Source: Chloroflexota bacterium (lineage in GTDB: Bacteria > Chloroflexota > UBA6077 > JACCZL01). Taken from it: DNA of 64,000 nucleotides. Under the pieces are notes generated by a model. That model was not told the DNA's origin. It saw only the letters and a program-made list of their open reading frames with translations, and searched no databases. The position numbers and the translations under genes were made by a program. Location of the stretch: contig JADLFM010000050.1 of NCBI GenBank assembly GCA_020845495.1, positions 124,001 to 188,000 of the forward strand, in the 5' to 3' direction. Shown here one piece after another: positions 44,152 to 52,446 of this stretch. How positions within the stretch are numbered: position 1 is the stretch's first letter; the number at the start of each line of letters is the position of its first letter.

Positions 44152-44568
44152 ATGGCACTCCTCGAACGAGCCGTCGTCGCCTGTTTCCTTCGCTACGGCG
44201 GCAAGATCTGCCTGCTCAAGCGCAGCACGCTCGTCGGCTCGTCGCCCGGCCGGTGGCACTGTGTGACCGGCTACCTGGAGCCAGGGGTTGCGCCGCTCGA
44301 GCAGGCGTTGACCGAAATCGTCGAGGAGACCGGGCTCGGCGCCGATGACGTGCGGCTCGCGGTGGCGCCGGCGCCGCTTCGAATCGAGCGCCCCGGTCAG
44401 GGCTGGGTCTGGGTGATCCACCCGTTCTTGTTCGAGGCAGTCTCCGACACGCTGCGCCTCGACTGGGAGCACGACGAGTACCGCTGGATCGACCCGACCG
44501 ACCTCGCCACGAGTGACTGTGTGACCTGGATACGAGATGTATGGGGGGCGCTGAGCGCCCCCGACTGA
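44152..44568 (+). CDS. Nudix-family hydrolase with an incomplete Nudix box
   Basis: 138 residues of the Nudix fold. The motif region reads GYLEPGVAPLEQALTEIVEETGL: the EExGL end with its catalytic glutamates is intact, but the first Glu of Gx5E is Val and the Arg of REUxEE is Thr. Activity may be altered; a dihydroneopterin triphosphate-type pyrophosphatase is a guess only. ATG 44152 has GGAG 7-9 bases upstream. Divergent from the glycoside hydrolase. Confidence 0.85.
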   Translation: MALLERAVVACFLRYGGKICLLKRSTLVGSSPGRWHCVTGYLEPGVAPLEQALTEIVEETGLGADDVRLAVAPAPLRIERPGQGWVWVIHPFLFEAVSDTLRLDWEHDEYRWIDPTDLATSDCVTWIRDVWGALSAPD

Positions 44569-44689
44569 CCCGGCCGTGCGGACGTTCGTCGCTGCGTGGC
44601 CCCGCACGCACTGGCTCGAGTGAGTGAAGTGGCTGCTCGCCGTGTCTGGGCGACGATGGGCTACGCCCTGAGATCTGACCGAGATGGCA

Positions 44690-45376
44690 CTACGTCGCCC
44701 GGCGCGGGCGAGCCTCGGCGACGGCGGTGAGGAGCGCGCGGGTCGCGGCGCCGGGATCGGTGGAACTGAAGACAGCGCTGATGACCGCGACGGCGTCGGC
44801 GCCTGCTGCGATGGCCTGTCCCAGGTTGGCCGCCGTCACGCCGCCAATTCCGACGATCGGCTTCTGAACCCGGGTGCGCGCCTGGGCAAGCATCTCGGGG
44901 CCTGCCGGCTCCGCGTCAAGTTTGGTCCCCGTCGGGAACAGCGAGCCGAAGCCGATGTAGTCGACGTCCGGGTTGGCCTGGGCTGCGTCCGCCTCGTCCA
45001 GCGCCGAGACAGAGAGTCCGACGATCCTCGTTGGGCCCACGATTGCGCGAATCTCGGCCGGAGGGCGGTCATCCTGCCCCACGTGGAGGCCATCGGCGTC
45101 GAGATCGGCGGCGAGCGCTGCGTCATCATTCACGATGAACAGCGCACCCGACGCCCGACAGCGCGTGGCGACCTCGCGCCCGATTCGGGCAGCCGTCTCA
45201 CGGTCGTCGTGCTTGTCCCGGAACTGGACCACGTCCGCACCGGCCGTGAGCGCTGCGTCGAGCCGTTCGAGCAGAACGTCGTCCGCGAGCCGATCGTCAG
45301 TTACCAGATAGACGCCCGTGCGCGTCATGCGGCGCAGAAGATCGCCCCGGTGTCGCACGGCCGAGTCGTCAGTCAT
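44690..45376 (-). CDS. thiE: Thiamin phosphate synthase ThiE
   Basis: 228 residues. ThiE joins HMP pyrophosphate and thiazole phosphate. It carries VVQFRDK at strand 2, FIVNDDAALAADLDADGLHVGQDD, and the phosphate motif DYIGFGSLFPTGTK that the ThiG-adjacent homologue lacks. The usual His in IGxSxH is Ser here (GLSVSAL), which is unusual. ATG 45376 is preferred because GAGGA lies 6 bases upstream; the first in-frame ATG (45382) directly abuts it. No riboswitch is seen near this gene. Confidence 0.9.
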   Translation of the reverse strand: MTDDSAVRHRGDLLRRMTRTGVYLVTDDRLADDVLLERLDAALTAGADVVQFRDKHDDRETAARIGREVATRCRASGALFIVNDDAALAADLDADGLHVGQDDRPPAEIRAIVGPTRIVGLSVSALDEADAAQANPDVDYIGFGSLFPTGTKLDAEPAGPEMLAQARTRVQKPIVGIGGVTAANLGQAIAAGADAVAVISAVFSSTDPGAATRALLTAVAEARPRRAT

Positions 45377-45398
45377 ACTCATTCCTCACGTCGTGTGG

Positions 45399-45428
45399 TT
45401 GTTCGTTTTTGGAAGCGCTCGGTAGAAT
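45399..45428 (+). promoter_or_regulatory. Putative promoter for the AI-2E family gene
   Basis: TTGTTC 45399-45404, an 18-base spacer and TAGAAT 45423-45428, about 59 bases before ATG 45487. Confidence 0.4.
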
Positions 45429-45486
45429 CCGCGGAGGGCCGTGTCGGTCACTCGTGTCAGGCGGGGACTCCGACGAAGGCGATTGG

Positions 45487-46719
45487 ATGCTCACTCGAGA
45501 CCCCTGGGTCCGCGCGCTCGTCATCGTGCTGCTGGCAATTGCCGGGTTGTATCTGGCCGGTCTCATCTGGCAGGTCGCCGAGCGATTCGCTGATATTATT
45601 TTGCTCTTTTTCCTCGCCTGGGTGGTCGCCTTCATCCTCGAGCCGGTCGTCGACCTCCTTCGGCGCGAGGCCGGGCTCCCCCGCCCGCTGGCGGTGACCC
45701 TGGCGTACGTCGGTATGCTCATCGTCGGGGCAGCCGCGGTGATCTGGATGGTGCCGGCGCTCTCACGCCAGATCGCCCAGTTCGTGACCGAGCTTCCAGC
45801 CTATCTGGCATTTATCAACGACCATGCGCTCGAATGGCAGGCGAACCTGGAAGAGCGGGGTATCTTCGTCAACCTCGGGTCGCTGGTCCAGATCGAGGAG
45901 CTGGTTCGGCGCGCCGAGTCGGTTGGCCCCCCGATCCTCGCGAATGCCGTGACGCTAGCGACCCAGATCGCCAGCGTCATCGTCCAGTTTGTGATTGTCT
46001 TGATCCTGTCCTTCTACGTCATGCTGGACGGACAACGGATCAAGCTCGGGGTGCTTGGCCTGGTACCGCCGAGCTTCCGTCAGGACGTGGATTTCTTCTT
46101 CTCAAGCGTGAATCGAGCGTTCGCGGGCTTCTTGCGCGGCCAGTTGATCCAGGCGCTGCTCTATTCGGTGGGAGCGGCCGCGATCATGTGGGCGGCCGGC
46201 CTCGACCTGATCCTGCTGACGGCGGTGGTGAACACGCTCCTGATGCTGATCCCATTTGTCGGCCCCCCGGTGGCGATCGTGCTGCCGCTCGCCATCACGA
46301 TTTTCGAGAAGCCCGACCTGTTCTGGATCGTCTGCATCGTCATCAACGCGCTGCAACTGGTGGTGATCAACGTCGTCGCACCCCGCGTGATGAGCAGCGC
46401 TGTCGGGGTCCATCCGCTGCTGGTGTTCCTCGGGCTGCTCGCTGGCGCGCGGGTTGCTGGGGTCTGGGGCGCTCTCTTTGGCGTCCCCGCCGTCGCGGTC
46501 ATCGCCGCGATGATCTCCTTCTACCACGCCACACTCGAGCGGCGGCGAACTGAGGGCTCAGTCTCTGATGCGGCCACGGTGCCCGAGCTCGAGGAGGATC
46601 TAGACGAGGCGATGGCCGACGACGTGTCGTCGACACCTCGGCGCACGGGACGAGTCCGGCCGGTGAACGGGCCGCGGCATCCGCCACGGGGGGCTACGGG
46701 CCGCGCTGCAACGCGCTAG
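45487..46719 (+). CDS. AI-2E (PerM) family membrane transporter
   Basis: 410 residues of the AI-2E/PerM family with about eight helices: two near the N-terminus, a soluble linker (~85-160), then the characteristic RGQLIQALLYSVGAA and FVGPPVAIVLPLAI motifs and a C-terminal acidic tail. Members include the AI-2 exporter TqsA and sodium/proton antiporters; the substrate cannot be inferred. ATG 45487 is preferred over upstream TTG. Divergent from thiE, preceded by a plausible promoter. Confidence 0.9.
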   Translation: MLTRDPWVRALVIVLLAIAGLYLAGLIWQVAERFADIILLFFLAWVVAFILEPVVDLLRREAGLPRPLAVTLAYVGMLIVGAAAVIWMVPALSRQIAQFVTELPAYLAFINDHALEWQANLEERGIFVNLGSLVQIEELVRRAESVGPPILANAVTLATQIASVIVQFVIVLILSFYVMLDGQRIKLGVLGLVPPSFRQDVDFFFSSVNRAFAGFLRGQLIQALLYSVGAAAIMWAAGLDLILLTAVVNTLLMLIPFVGPPVAIVLPLAITIFEKPDLFWIVCIVINALQLVVINVVAPRVMSSAVGVHPLLVFLGLLAGARVAGVWGALFGVPAVAVIAAMISFYHATLERRRTEGSVSDAATVPELEEDLDEAMADDVSSTPRRTGRVRPVNGPRHPPRGATGRAATR

Positions 46720-47006
46720 AGGTGCGGCCCGCGGCCGGGTAGGAGAGCACGAACCTGGAAGCGGCGCTCGTCATCGCTACGTGGCGTCCGCAGCGCGCTT
46801 GCAAGTCCGGCGGCTGGCCGAGGCGCGAGCTCTGCGTGTGCCACGACCTCGACGCTACCTCAACCGGCGGCCGACGCCGGATCAGCTACGGGGTCGTATC
46901 GTCTTCAGGCGAGATCCGGACGTGAAGCGCCCGATTGTCCTCTCCAGGGCGGCCGGATCGACGAGTACGGTTCCGACGCGGCGTGCATGGCGCAGGAGGC
47001 GACAGC

Positions 47007-47894
47007 GTGGCTGTGCAGCAGGTGGCATCGCTGGGGATTCGTCCGTACAGCCTGCTCGACTACTACCTGACCAGCCTCGTGGCCGGCCTGCGTGCACTGC
47101 CCGGGCGTTACCTCCGCGAGTCCGTCGCGCGGGTCTTGAATCCGCTATCGTACACCCGCTACCTGGAGTATCGGCTCGCCATCGACCCGCTTGGGCCGCT
47201 CGACGGCTGCCGAGTTCTCGACGTCGGAAGCCCGAAGCTGCCGGTTCTGGTCCTGGCGCGTCACGCTCGCTGCGAGTTGGTCGCGACGGACATTCGAGAC
47301 TACTTCGTTGGCTCGACGTCCCACTTCTTGACCTGCATCGGCCTGGGTAGCCGCCTCGGCAAAGACATCCATCTGGAGGCCCAGGATGCGCGTCACTTCT
47401 CGTATCCAGATGGCTCGTTCGACCGGGTATTCTCAGTCTCGGTCCTCGAGCATATTCCGGATGATGGCGACGCGGAGGCGATGCGCGAGATCGCGCGGAT
47501 TCTCCGGCCCGCCGGGATCGTGACGCTGACCGTGCCGTTCTCGGCCAGTGGATACCGGGAGCAGTTCAAACGGGGCGACGTCTACGAGCGGCAGGGACAG
47601 GCCGGCCCGATCTTCTATCAGCGGTTCTACGACGTTGCGTCGCTGCACGCGCGCCTCGTCGAGCCGTCCGGGCTGACGCTCCTGGACACCACGTATTTCG
47701 GGGAGCGCGCGGTGAAGTTCGAGCGGTACTGGAACCGAATACCCATCAAGTGGAAGGTACCGCTTCTCTGGGCGCAGCCATTCCTCGCCGCGCTGTTCCT
47801 GAAGCGGCTTCCTGCCGGCCACCGCGACCACGCCTGCGGGGTGGCCCTGACGCTGACGAAGCGGCCAGTGACCGAGGCAAGCAGCCCAACGTGA
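47007..47894 (+). CDS. SAM-dependent methyltransferase, class I
   Basis: 295 residues. Motif I is VLDVGSPKLPVLVLA, the acidic end of strand 2 is VATDIRD, and the motif DGSFDRVFSVSVLEHI precedes the catalytic strand; later LRPAGIVTLTVPF fits motif III. This is the Methyltransf_11 type; the substrate is unknown. GTG 47007 is chosen because AGGAGG lies 7 bases upstream; a longer frame upstream lacks support. A nucleotidyltransferase for sugar activation lies beyond its end on the other strand, so the substrate could be a glycan or lipid. Confidence 0.85.
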   Translation: MAVQQVASLGIRPYSLLDYYLTSLVAGLRALPGRYLRESVARVLNPLSYTRYLEYRLAIDPLGPLDGCRVLDVGSPKLPVLVLARHARCELVATDIRDYFVGSTSHFLTCIGLGSRLGKDIHLEAQDARHFSYPDGSFDRVFSVSVLEHIPDDGDAEAMREIARILRPAGIVTLTVPFSASGYREQFKRGDVYERQGQAGPIFYQRFYDVASLHARLVEPSGLTLLDTTYFGERAVKFERYWNRIPIKWKVPLLWAQPFLAALFLKRLPAGHRDHACGVALTLTKRPVTEASSPT

Positions 47895-47925
47895 CGAGAA
47901 GCCTGGGTGGTGAGACGCGGGCGAG

Positions 47926-48927
47926 TTACAGCGACGGGAGCGGCTCCGTTCCTGGCGGCGTGACACTCGAGTCGTCGCCGATGTTCGCCGAGAGAGGTCG
48001 GCCCTCCAGTCGTGCGCGCTGACCGAGCATGCAGCGGCTCAGCACCTGCTGACTCACCTCTGCGCCCTTGTCGAGGATGCAGTCCGACAGGATCGACCGC
48101 TCGATGCGGCAGCCCTTCTCGACGGTGACGTACGGACCCACGACGGACTGAGCGATCTCGGCGTCGTCGGCGACGTAGACGGGCGGGATCAGGGTGACGC
48201 CCTCGCGAGGCTGCGCCTGACCGCCGGTTCGGTCGAGCAGGTAGCGATGGGCGTGGAGGGTAGCGTCCGGGGTGCCGGTGTCCTCCCAGCAGTCGACCAC
48301 GTACGGCTCGAGGTGCGCGCCCTGTTGAATCATCAGCCGGATCGCGTCGGCCAGGAAGTATTCGTCGTTCAGGGTTGGCGGCGCTGCCAGCACGCGATCG
48401 ATGGCTTCGAACAGTCTGCGGCTGGTCCGGAAGTAGTACATCCCGATCGTGGCCAGCCTGCTGACGGGCGTCTTTGGCTTCTCGACATAATCGACAATCC
48501 GGCCATTCTGGACGACCACCACGCCCATCCGCGATGGGTCCGGGATCTCTTTGACGTAGATCAGGCCATCCGAAGAGACCTCGGCAAGGTGGTCGAACGA
48601 GACGTCGGACAGGGTGTCAGAGAACAGGATCAGCATCGGGCCGTCCACGAACGGCTCAACGCGGGCGATGGCGTCCGCCTGTCCGCGGGGGTGATCCTGC
48701 ACGACGATCCGGAGTGGGCGCGAGATGGCCCCGCGGGCGTACGGCTCGACGTCCCGCTGGTGGGGGCTGATGATGAGGATGACCTCTTCGACCCGTTCGT
48801 CCACCACCCAATCGAGCAGATGGCCGAGCATCGGCTTGCCGGCGAGCCGGACCATCGGCTTGGCCTTGGAGTGAGTGTGGGGACGCATGCGGGTGCCGAG
48901 CCCCGCCAGCGGAATGACAACCTTCAT
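47926..48927 (-). CDS. Sugar-phosphate nucleotidyltransferase with left-handed beta-helix tail
   Basis: 333 residues. N-terminal nucleotidyltransferase domain with the signature GLGTRMRPHTHSKAKPM, then DHPRGQADAI and the metal-binding SDTLSD. The C-terminal ~80 residues have hexapeptide-like repeats (VYVADDAEIAQSVVGPYVTVEKG). It resembles glucose-1-phosphate thymidylyl- or uridylyltransferases that supply activated sugars for envelope glycans. ATG 48927 has GAGG 6 bases upstream; the extended frame upstream runs through short tandem repeats and is rejected. Confidence 0.9.
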   Translation of the reverse strand: MKVVIPLAGLGTRMRPHTHSKAKPMVRLAGKPMLGHLLDWVVDERVEEVILIISPHQRDVEPYARGAISRPLRIVVQDHPRGQADAIARVEPFVDGPMLILFSDTLSDVSFDHLAEVSSDGLIYVKEIPDPSRMGVVVVQNGRIVDYVEKPKTPVSRLATIGMYYFRTSRRLFEAIDRVLAAPPTLNDEYFLADAIRLMIQQGAHLEPYVVDCWEDTGTPDATLHAHRYLLDRTGGQAQPREGVTLIPPVYVADDAEIAQSVVGPYVTVEKGCRIERSILSDCILDKGAEVSQQVLSRCMLGQRARLEGRPLSANIGDDSSVTPPGTEPLPSL

Positions 48928-48960
48928 CTGCTGCCTCACATCGCGAGTCTTGCCGGTGCA

Positions 48961-49005
48961 TATTCCTGTCGCGCGTATCCTTGCCGCGCGTATCCTTGCC
49001 ACGCT
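48961..49005. repeat. 15-bp tandem repeat x3
   Basis: TATTCCTGTCGCGCG, TATCCTTGCCGCGCG and TATCCTTGCCACGCT in succession, in the leader region of the minus-strand nucleotidyltransferase gene. The units are similar but not identical. Confidence 0.7.
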
Positions 49006-49160
49006 CAGTCGCGCCGCATGGGCCGTCCCCCCGCGCCACGATACCGTCGGGGTGTGCCTGCTACCTGGGCGTGCCACTCCCGTGGCGAGCCAGCCGCCCC
49101 AGACGCGGCGACGCCGCCTCGCGGTGCGCGGGCGGCGTCCGAGGAACGATCATGGTCGGC

Positions 49161-49646
49161 CTATGCGGCGGCCGGTTGTGGCGCTTCGTGGATGCCGTAG
49201 AACCGATCGTGTCGAATCAGCCGTTCGAGCTGCTCGAGCGGGAGGAGCAGCCACTGGCAGCCGCCGCCCGGACACCAGTCCGCGAGTTGCTCGCGGATCA
49301 CGTCGACCGTCATCGGTGTATTGCCGTTAGCGAGGAAGACTCGGAAGACGGCCTCGAGCGTCGGCATGTCCGGCGTGATGTAATTGCGCTTCTTCGAGCA
49401 GCAATCGTGAATCACCCGCAGTGCGTTCTCCCCGTACTTCGTCCGCCGGATGTCGAAGGTGGCCCGCCCGGTCTTCTTGTCGAGGACGGTGTGGCGTTCT
49501 TCGACCTCTTCGTCGAGCCGGCCGGCACACGACTCGCACATCCGAGCCTGAAGTACGTCGTTGAACGAAAAGCCGCGCTGCGCGAACCAGTCGACGTCAA
49601 TGACGTAGTGAACGTGAGACTGTTCCCGCTCGGTGTCTTCCATCAT
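49161..49646 (-). CDS. Protein of unknown function with cysteine pairs
   Basis: 161 residues, not recognised. It has CESC near residue 40, a CC pair in HDCCSKKR and CPGGGC near residue 125, which could bind a metal. The C-terminal stretch TPMTVDVIREQL...LERLIRHDRFYGI resembles a winged-helix pattern. The composition (many charged residues, few low-complexity runs) looks like a folded cytoplasmic protein. ATG 49646 or 49643; GAGG lies about 11 bases upstream. No operon partner: neighbours are separated by over 125 bases. Confidence 0.6.
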   Translation of the reverse strand: MMEDTEREQSHVHYVIDVDWFAQRGFSFNDVLQARMCESCAGRLDEEVEERHTVLDKKTGRATFDIRRTKYGENALRVIHDCCSKKRNYITPDMPTLEAVFRVFLANGNTPMTVDVIREQLADWCPGGGCQWLLLPLEQLERLIRHDRFYGIHEAPQPAAA

Positions 49647-49691
49647 CGGCTCGGCATCCTCGTCATTCTCTCACACCCACGTCCGATCCGC

Positions 49692-49709
49692 CCTGTCCTC
49701 TCGGACAGG
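49692..49709. terminator. Hairpin after yebC
   Basis: CCTGTCC 49692-49698 pairs with GGACAGG 49703-49709 around a TCTC loop, 65 bases downstream of the yebC stop on the minus strand. Confidence 0.5.
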
Positions 49710-49774
49710 CACGACTGCTGGCCATCGGTAAGGCAATCCGGAGGCCGCATCGGCGGCAGATCCATGCGGATCGT

Positions 49775-50521
49775 TCAGGCCAACTGGCTCAGAACCTCGT
49801 CGGACAGCTCGAGGTTTGTGTAGACCCGCTGCACGTCTTCGAGATCTTCGAGCCGCTCCATCAGCTTCACGACGGCGATGGCTTCCTTTGGCTCGAGCGC
49901 GAGCATCGTCTTCGGGACCATCGCCGTTTCGGCCGACGTTACCTTGATCGACTGATCCTCGAGTGCTGTGCGAACGCTCTCCAGGCTAGTCGGGTCGGTG
50001 TAAATCTCGATGGCGCGGTCGTCGACCCGGAAATCATCGGCGCCGGCGTCGATGGCCTTGAGCGCGACCTCTTCTGGATCTCCGCCGTTCGATTCGATGT
50101 CGATGACGCCCCGGCTGTCGAAGAGCCAGGCGACACAGCCGGCTGCGCCGAGGCTGCCCCCGCCGCGCGTGAAGGCGTTCCGGATCTCTGCCGCCGTCCG
50201 GTTCCGGTTGTCGGTCACCGCTTCGATCAGGATGGCCGCACCGCTGGGGCCGTAGCCTTCGTAGACGATCTCTTCGAGTGCCGCCGCGTCACCGCTGCCG
50301 CCGCCGCGCTTGATCGCTCGGTCGATGGTGTCCATCGGCATGTTCGCCTCACGGGCACGCTGCACGGCGAGTCGGAGCCGGGGGTTACCGTCGGCATCCG
50401 GCCCACCCTCTCGCGCGGCAACCGAGATCTCGCGACCCAGCTTCGTGAAGAGCTGGCCGCGCCTGGCATCGGCGGCGCCCTTCTGGCGCTTGATCTGGGA
50501 CCACTTGGAATGGCCGGACAC
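49775..50521 (-). CDS. yebC: YebC/PmpR family regulatory protein (TACO1 homologue)
   Basis: 248 residues with the invariant N-terminus SGHSKWSQIKRQKGAADARRG and the family segment VYEGYGPSGAAILIEAVTDN. Members have been described as DNA-binding regulators and, more recently, as factors that relieve ribosome stalling at polyproline and related motifs. GTG 50521 has GGAGG about 11 bases upstream, a long spacing. A TACACT -10 lies at 50576-50581. Confidence 0.95.
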   Translation of the reverse strand: MSGHSKWSQIKRQKGAADARRGQLFTKLGREISVAAREGGPDADGNPRLRLAVQRAREANMPMDTIDRAIKRGGGSGDAAALEEIVYEGYGPSGAAILIEAVTDNRNRTAAEIRNAFTRGGGSLGAAGCVAWLFDSRGVIDIESNGGDPEEVALKAIDAGADDFRVDDRAIEIYTDPTSLESVRTALEDQSIKVTSAETAMVPKTMLALEPKEAIAVVKLMERLEDLEDVQRVYTNLELSDEVLSQLA

Positions 50522-50575
50522 GAGGGTGTACCTCCTCTACTTCAGGGCGCAGCGCACCCGGGTATCTGACGAAAA

Positions 50576-50581
50576 AGTGTA
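50576..50581 (-). promoter_or_regulatory. -10 box for yebC
   Basis: TACACT on the minus strand, about 55 bases before the yebC GTG. No clear -35. Confidence 0.4.
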
Positions 50582-50636
50582 GCATGCGTGAAATCGGAGT
50601 CGCAGCCGCCCCGCGCGCGTCGTCATTCCGGTCGGC

Positions 50637-50810
50637 ATGGTCGCGTTTGCCGACCGTGCGCGAGAGCCGGGCTTCGACGATCTGACCTCGGCCGAGTGGG
50701 AGTGCGAGCGCTGTCAAGCCCCGCCACCTGTTGATGACGGGGCGGGGTACCTGGCGGATCTCGCCGCAGGCCAGACCGGAGCGCCGGGTGACCCAAAGCG
50801 CCGGCGGTGA
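50637..50810 (+). CDS. Possible small protein (57 aa) with CxxC motif
   Basis: ATG 50637 to TGA 50810 encodes 57 residues beginning MVAFADRAREPGFDDL, with a single ECERCQ motif and a Lys/Arg-rich end. It occupies the otherwise empty 335-base gap between yebC and the L,D-transpeptidase gene. No Shine-Dalgarno or promoter is clear and third-position GC is lower than in typical neighbours, so it may not be real. Confidence 0.3.
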   Translation: MVAFADRAREPGFDDLTSAEWECERCQAPPPVDDGAGYLADLAAGQTGAPGDPKRRR

Positions 50811-50856
50811 GCGCTCGGCCGCCGCTTCTATGCCCTTGGCGTGCGGATGGCGAGTC

Positions 50857-51615
50857 TTACAAATGGATGACGACTGGGGTGCCGATTCCCGCCCAGTCCC
50901 ACAGGAACTTCGAGCCATCGAGGCGCATACCGAGGCAGCCGTGAGAGCCTGGGTAGCCGAAGCCGCGCGGCGGTCCCCACCAGTTGTAGTGGATTGCCGC
51001 GCCGTCGCCAGTGAAGTACTGGGTGTACAGGACGTCCTTCAGGAAGTAGTGGTCGTTGACGCCCGGTACGGTCCGGCTGTCCATGGTCTCGTTGTAGACC
51101 CGGCGGAGGATGCGGTAGAAGCCGGGCCTGGTCGTACCTTGCAGGCCCGCCGTTACCAGATCCTGCATCACCTGTTCGTCACCCTGCATCGCCTTGATGT
51201 GCTGAAGCGGAGTGAGGGTCACGTCGAGCCATCTGCCGTCGTCGGCGAAGGCGGCCCAGAACGGCGTATCGGCCGGTCCGACCGCCTCCGAGCCAATGAA
51301 GACCTGGCGGTTTTCACGCGGGTCCCAGACATGGAGTCGGTAGCCCTGCTGCGGCTCCTCCACCCTGAAGATCTTCCCTGGCTCGACCGTATCGACCGGC
51401 GCCGCTACCTCGGTGGCCGATGGCCAGAGCTTGGTGGGTAGATGCGTCGCGACCCACCATGGCTCGAACGACGGGTCGGCAGCCGGCCGCTGAACCTTGC
51501 ACGCGGGGTCGTCCGGCGAGCACTCTGCCGCTACGGGCTGGCTGGTGAGCGGGAGGGAAAGGACCGCGGCCGTTGCCGCGGCGGTACGGAGGAAGTCGCG
51601 TCGCGTGAGGTTCAT
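50857..51615 (-). CDS. Secreted L,D-transpeptidase (YkuD fold), Tat signal
   Basis: 252 residues. The N-terminus is a twin-arginine signal (TRRDFLRTAAATAAVLSLPL). The YkuD catalytic motif is present near the C-terminus as GYPGSHGCLGMRL with the nucleophilic Cys, preceded by the AIHYNW histidine. Such enzymes make 3-3 peptidoglycan cross-links or attach proteins. An N-terminal ~120-residue region precedes the catalytic domain. ATG 51615 has only a weak ribosome-binding site. Not in an obvious operon. Confidence 0.9.
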   Translation of the reverse strand: MNLTRRDFLRTAAATAAVLSLPLTSQPVAAECSPDDPACKVQRPAADPSFEPWWVATHLPTKLWPSATEVAAPVDTVEPGKIFRVEEPQQGYRLHVWDPRENRQVFIGSEAVGPADTPFWAAFADDGRWLDVTLTPLQHIKAMQGDEQVMQDLVTAGLQGTTRPGFYRILRRVYNETMDSRTVPGVNDHYFLKDVLYTQYFTGDGAAIHYNWWGPPRGFGYPGSHGCLGMRLDGSKFLWDWAGIGTPVVIHL

Positions 51616-51804
51616 CGTTGGCGATCCCGTCCTGACAGCGTCCGCGTCGTGTCATCGTCACGGCACCGGCCGCACACACCTAACGGCTCCGGCCGCGCAC
51701 ACGGACATGCAATCGCGGTGCCACGGCCCTGTAACCGATTATGGTGGTCTAACGATGTCTGGTGTCAAGACACTTCGGGCCAGTCCACGGCCTGCTGGCA
51801 AGCC

Positions 51805-52446
51805 TCACGACTGGCCCATTCGTCCTGCGCCCAGACGTGCGATCGTCCACGAGGCTGCCCAACCGTAGAGTAAGTGCAGCCCGATGGCGCGTAGGCGCCC
51901 GGCCAGCGTACGCCGAGGCACACCGGAGGAGAGGCCGAGCGCGGGGATCAGGCGCATCGGCCCGATCGACCAGACCAGCAACCCCAGCAAAACGCCATGC
52001 ACGCTGGTTGGGAGCGGCAGGCTCGCCTGGATCGGAGCGTAGACCGCGCCCCAGAGCATGCCGTAGGTCCAGTGGATCGCGAACGCCATGCTCCGCCGAG
52101 TTCCGGGGGAGGGCTCAGTCCCGAGCATCATCGAGCCCATGCGCGCGGCCAGACGCTCGGGTGGCGCGGTCGGCTCGGTATCCTCGTCGGCCGGAACGCC
52201 GGCAGCGGCCTGGCTCGCGGCCGTGCCATCCGACGCGGTCCGGACGCGCTCGACCACGCGCATCGCGGTCGTCAGAACCAGCGTGCCGACGAACCCGCCG
52301 GCCGCGCCCGTCAAGGCGACGGTGAGCGGGCTGTCCAGGCCGGCCGGTCGGCGCCATCGCCCGATCGACGGCGAGAGATGGCGAACGTCGAAGGGCAAGC
52401 GTCGCTCCCCGAGAAGGAGCCGTCCGGGGCAAGAGATCAACGCCAT
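51805..52446 (-). CDS. Membrane protein of unknown function (DUF1440/DUF6789-like pattern)
   Basis: 213 residues with about four hydrophobic segments: GAAGGFVGTLVLTTAMRVVE, FAIHWTYGMLWGAVYAPI, VLLGLLVWSIGPMRLIPALG and LLYGWAASWTIARLG. The spacing recalls small four-helix DUF1440 or DUF6789 proteins; function unknown. ATG 52446 has GAGGTGG 5-6 bases upstream. It overlaps the stop of the PIG-L gene by 10 bases, so the two are probably co-translated. Confidence 0.7.
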   Translation of the reverse strand: MALISCPGRLLLGERRLPFDVRHLSPSIGRWRRPAGLDSPLTVALTGAAGGFVGTLVLTTAMRVVERVRTASDGTAASQAAAGVPADEDTEPTAPPERLAARMGSMMLGTEPSPGTRRSMAFAIHWTYGMLWGAVYAPIQASLPLPTSVHGVLLGLLVWSIGPMRLIPALGLSSGVPRRTLAGRLRAIGLHLLYGWAASWTIARLGAGRMGQS

